The notes under the pieces: model-generated | Seen by the model: the letters and a program-made list of their open reading frames with translations, nothing else | Told to the model about the DNA's origin: nothing | Databases searched by the model: none | Position numbers and translations under genes: made by a program | In this document: positions 5,309-6,953 of the stretch, one piece after another | Layout of the letters: each line of letters begins with the position of its first letter | Numbering within the stretch: position 1 is the first letter of the stretch | Source: Bacteroidota bacterium | GTDB taxonomy: Bacteria > Bacteroidota > Ignavibacteria > T3Sed10-11 | Direction: 5' to 3' | NCBI GenBank assembly: GCA_007128495.1 | Contig: SKXH01000179.1 | Location: 1-6,953 of the forward strand | Length of the DNA stretch: 6,953 nt

Positions 5309-6139
5309 TTGGCAGAAAACTTAAAAAGGCAAATACAGGAAACAATCGAAGTCATACGCAAGCATACGAAAATGGAACCGGCAATTGGGATTATTCTCGG
5401 CACCGGTCTCGGTGGTCTTGCAAAAGAAATAAATAAGGAGGTTGAGATACATTACGGCGATTTGCCGTATTTTCCGGTCTCAACGGTAGAGTCACACGAA
5501 GGGAAATTGATCTTCGGGACGCTAGCCGGTAAAAATGTTGTTGCAATGCAGGGACGCTTTCATTTATATGAGGGCTACACCATGCAGCAAATTACATTTC
5601 CGGTCAGAGTAATGAACTTTCTTGGCGTGAAAACATTGCTCGTGTCAAATGCCTGCGGCGGTATGAATCCGCTGTTTGCCAAGGGCGATATTATGATCAT
5701 GACCGATCATATTAACTTACTCGGCGATAACCCGTTGATCGGCCCGAATGATGACGAACTCGGGCCGCGTTTCCCCGATATGTCGGAGCCGTACAGCAAT
5801 CAACTGATCGAGCTTGCAGAGAAAGTCGCACTCGAAAAGCAGATCAAGGTGCAAAAAGGTGTGTATGTTGCAGTATCCGGACCGAATCTGGAAACAAAAG
5901 CCGAATACCGTTTCCTTCGGATAATCGGCGCCGATGTAGTGGGTATGTCCACGGTACCGGAAAATATTGTTGCGAATCATATGGGGATGCGCGTGCTCGG
6001 TATGTCGGTCATTACCGATGAATGTTTCCCCGACGCGCTTGAGCCGGCAAATGTAGAAGATATTATCGCCACCGCAACGAAAGCCGAACCGAAGCTAACC
6101 ACCATTATGAAGCATGTGGTTGAACGGTTGGATGAATAA
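5309..6139 (+). CDS. Purine nucleoside phosphorylase, trimeric (PNP/MTAP) family
   Basis: This 276-residue enzyme should split purine (deoxy)nucleosides with phosphate into base and (deoxy)ribose-1-phosphate in purine salvage. It shows the phosphate loop ILGTGLGGL (29-37), SHEGKL, QGRFHLYEGY (81-90), SNACGGMNP (113-121), GPNLETKAEYR with Glu195, VGMSTVPE with Met213, and MSVITDECFP (232-241). Alignment by eye to human PNP gives a constant offset of six: E195 is E201, M213 is M219, and D237 takes the place of Asn243. Thr32 replaces Ser33, and Val249 falls where human His257 would be; these three resemble MTAP, so substrate range is uncertain. Start: TTG at 5309, one nt after the divIVA TAA with only a weak CGGA before it. 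The next ATG (codon 22) would remove the N-terminal helix, so TTG is preferred. Confidence 0.92.
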   Translation: MAENLKRQIQETIEVIRKHTKMEPAIGIILGTGLGGLAKEINKEVEIHYGDLPYFPVSTVESHEGKLIFGTLAGKNVVAMQGRFHLYEGYTMQQITFPVRVMNFLGVKTLLVSNACGGMNPLFAKGDIMIMTDHINLLGDNPLIGPNDDELGPRFPDMSEPYSNQLIELAEKVALEKQIKVQKGVYVAVSGPNLETKAEYRFLRIIGADVVGMSTVPENIVANHMGMRVLGMSVITDECFPDALEPANVEDIIATATKAEPKLTTIMKHVVERLDE

Positions 6140-6180
6140 TTTAATCTGCATTTATCTCTAAACATCAGAGAGTAGTGGGT

Positions 6181-6408
6181 ATGGATCAAACTATCGGCAG
6201 AATGTTGATTTTGCTGGGATTGATTATTGTTGTAATCGGAGCGGTATTTTTGTTTTCCGATAGGATCCCATTCATCGGTAAGCTGCCGGGTGATATCAGA
6301 ATTGAACGTGAGAATTTCAGGTTTTATTTTCCATTAGGAACAAGTATATTATTAAGTATTCTATTAACCGCGATATTTTGGATTATCTCGCTGATCGGAA
6401 GAAAGTAA
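6181..6408 (+). CDS. DUF2905-family small membrane protein
   Basis: This 75-residue protein has two membrane helices (about 6-26 and 53-72) joined by the conserved loop IPFIGKLPGDIRIERENFRF (29-48). The LPGDIRIERENF...YFPL signature followed by a TSILLSI helix is characteristic of DUF2905, a widespread family of unknown function. The ATG at 6181 is preferred over an in-frame GTG at 6175: a purine-rich GAGAG sits about 8-10 nt upstream of the ATG, and family members normally begin just before the first helix. It lies 41 nt after the nucleoside phosphorylase gene and 7 nt before ileS in the same operon. Both termini probably face the same side of the inner membrane. No function can be assigned from sequence. 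Confidence 0.88.
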   Translation: MDQTIGRMLILLGLIIVVIGAVFLFSDRIPFIGKLPGDIRIERENFRFYFPLGTSILLSILLTAIFWIISLIGRK

Positions 6409-6415
6409 CGGTATT

Positions 6416-6953
6416 ATGTTCAAGCAATTGACGGACAAGACAAGACATACGGAGATCGAAAAGGAAGTAAGTGCCTATTGGCAGCAGCACGATATTTTCG
6501 AAAAAAGCATAACGACGCGTGCCGATAAACCTGTATTTACTTTCTATGAAGGCCCTCCGACGGCGAACGGCAAACCGGGTATTCATCACGTCGTGAGCCG
6601 GACGTTGAAAGATCTTGTCTGCCGTTATAAAACAATGCGCGGATATCAGGTAAACCGCAAAGCGGGGTGGGATACGCACGGCCTTCCGGTCGAAATCGAA
6701 GTTGAGAAGAAACTTGGCCTGAAACATAAAGACGAGATTGTTGAATACGGAATCGAGAATTTCAACAAGGAATGCTATGAGTCGGTCTTTACCTACCTGA
6801 AAGATTGGGAGGAGATGACCCGCCGAATCGGGTACTGGATCAATCTCGATGATGCATACGTTACCTGCACACGCGATTATATCGAGTCGGTCTGGTGGGC
6901 GCTCGATCAGTATCATAAAAAGGGATTGATTTATCGCGGCCACAAGATCCAAC
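6416..6953 (+). CDS. ileS: Isoleucyl-tRNA synthetase, N-terminal part
   Basis: Only the first 179 codons of this class I synthetase are present; it continues past the right edge. The enzyme activates isoleucine with ATP and charges tRNA-Ile in the cytosol. The fragment contains YEGPPTANGKPGIHHVVSRT (residues 44-63) with the ATP-binding signature, KAGWDTHGLPVEIEVEK, and the start of the connective editing insertion region after IGYWINLDD. DTHGLPVE is typical of the IleRS/ValRS/LeuRS group, and GWDTHGLPVEIE with this N-terminus fits IleRS. The usual HxGH signature reads G55-I-H-H58: the first His and the Gly are exchanged, the GxHH form known from a subset of type-2 IleRS. The KMSKS loop lies outside the window. 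It starts 7 nt after the DUF2905 gene with only a weak upstream AACGG. Confidence 0.95.
   Translation, partial: MFKQLTDKTRHTEIEKEVSAYWQQHDIFEKSITTRADKPVFTFYEGPPTANGKPGIHHVVSRTLKDLVCRYKTMRGYQVNRKAGWDTHGLPVEIEVEKKLGLKHKDEIVEYGIENFNKECYESVFTYLKDWEEMTRRIGYWINLDDAYVTCTRDYIESVWWALDQYHKKGLIYRGHKIQ

Noticed and set aside
5309..6139. Reassigning the phosphorylase outright as MTAP
   Set aside because: The GRFHLYEGY segment, Glu195 and overall motif pattern are PNP-type; only specificity positions look MTAP-like.
6155..6172. CTCT/AGAG inverted repeat between the PNP and DUF2905 genes as a terminator
   Set aside because: The stem is only 4 bp with no T-run, and the downstream genes are closely packed in the same direction.
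6175..6180. GTG start adding two residues to the DUF2905 protein
   Set aside because: The ATG at 6181 has better spacing from the purine-rich GAGAG and fits the family N-terminus; the difference is two residues and cannot be settled by sequence alone.
6383..6952. A 189-codon minus-strand open frame at the right edge
   Set aside because: It lies opposite the clear IleS coding sequence and has no family motif or start signal; it is a shadow frame.

Overview
The window looks like ordinary chromosomal housekeeping DNA from a bacterium of, or close to, the Bacteroidota/Chlorobi/Ignavibacteria (FCB) group. Three things suggest this. Two independent promoters carry a TAnnTTTG element with a TTG 20 bp upstream, the Bacteroidota-type promoter pattern. 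Most starts lack a Shine-Dalgarno sequence. The isoleucyl-tRNA synthetase has the GIHH form of its signature motif, as I recall it from Bacteroidota. The presence of DivIVA argues for a relative of Ignavibacteria or Balneolia/Rhodothermia rather than a classical Bacteroides. The phylum is an inference; no rRNA is present.

Left half (about 1-3851, minus strand): a compact operon reads right to left. It holds a 12-unit TPR protein, shikimate dehydrogenase (aroE), a LarE-type PP-loop sulfur transferase and an unrecognised four-helix membrane protein. The junctions are 1 nt, 11 nt and a 4-nt ATGA overlap, so the genes are probably translationally coupled. After a 113-nt AT-rich gap comes the 5' end of a Fur/PerR-family regulator, cut by the window edge. 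It has its own strong promoter, with an AT-rich palindrome over the expected transcription start.

Middle (3852-4037): a 186-nt divergent intergenic region with one promoter candidate facing each way and a 7-bp inverted repeat between them.

Right half (4038-6953, plus strand): a second tight operon encodes the PLP-homeostasis protein YggS/PLPBP, a DivIVA-domain coiled-coil protein, a trimeric-type purine nucleoside phosphorylase, a 75-residue DUF2905 membrane protein, and the first 179 codons of ileS, which runs off the edge. This is a variant of the widespread yggS-divIVA-ileS neighbourhood that links cell-pole/division proteins to translation genes.

I see no mobile element, CRISPR array, tRNA, rRNA or phage gene, and no obviously undescribed system. 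The points most worth a second look are the GIHH signature of IleS, MTAP-like residues at specificity positions of the nucleoside phosphorylase, the three-cysteine LarE without larB/larC beside it, the pair of near-identical promoters, and the likely autoregulatory site of the Fur-family gene.
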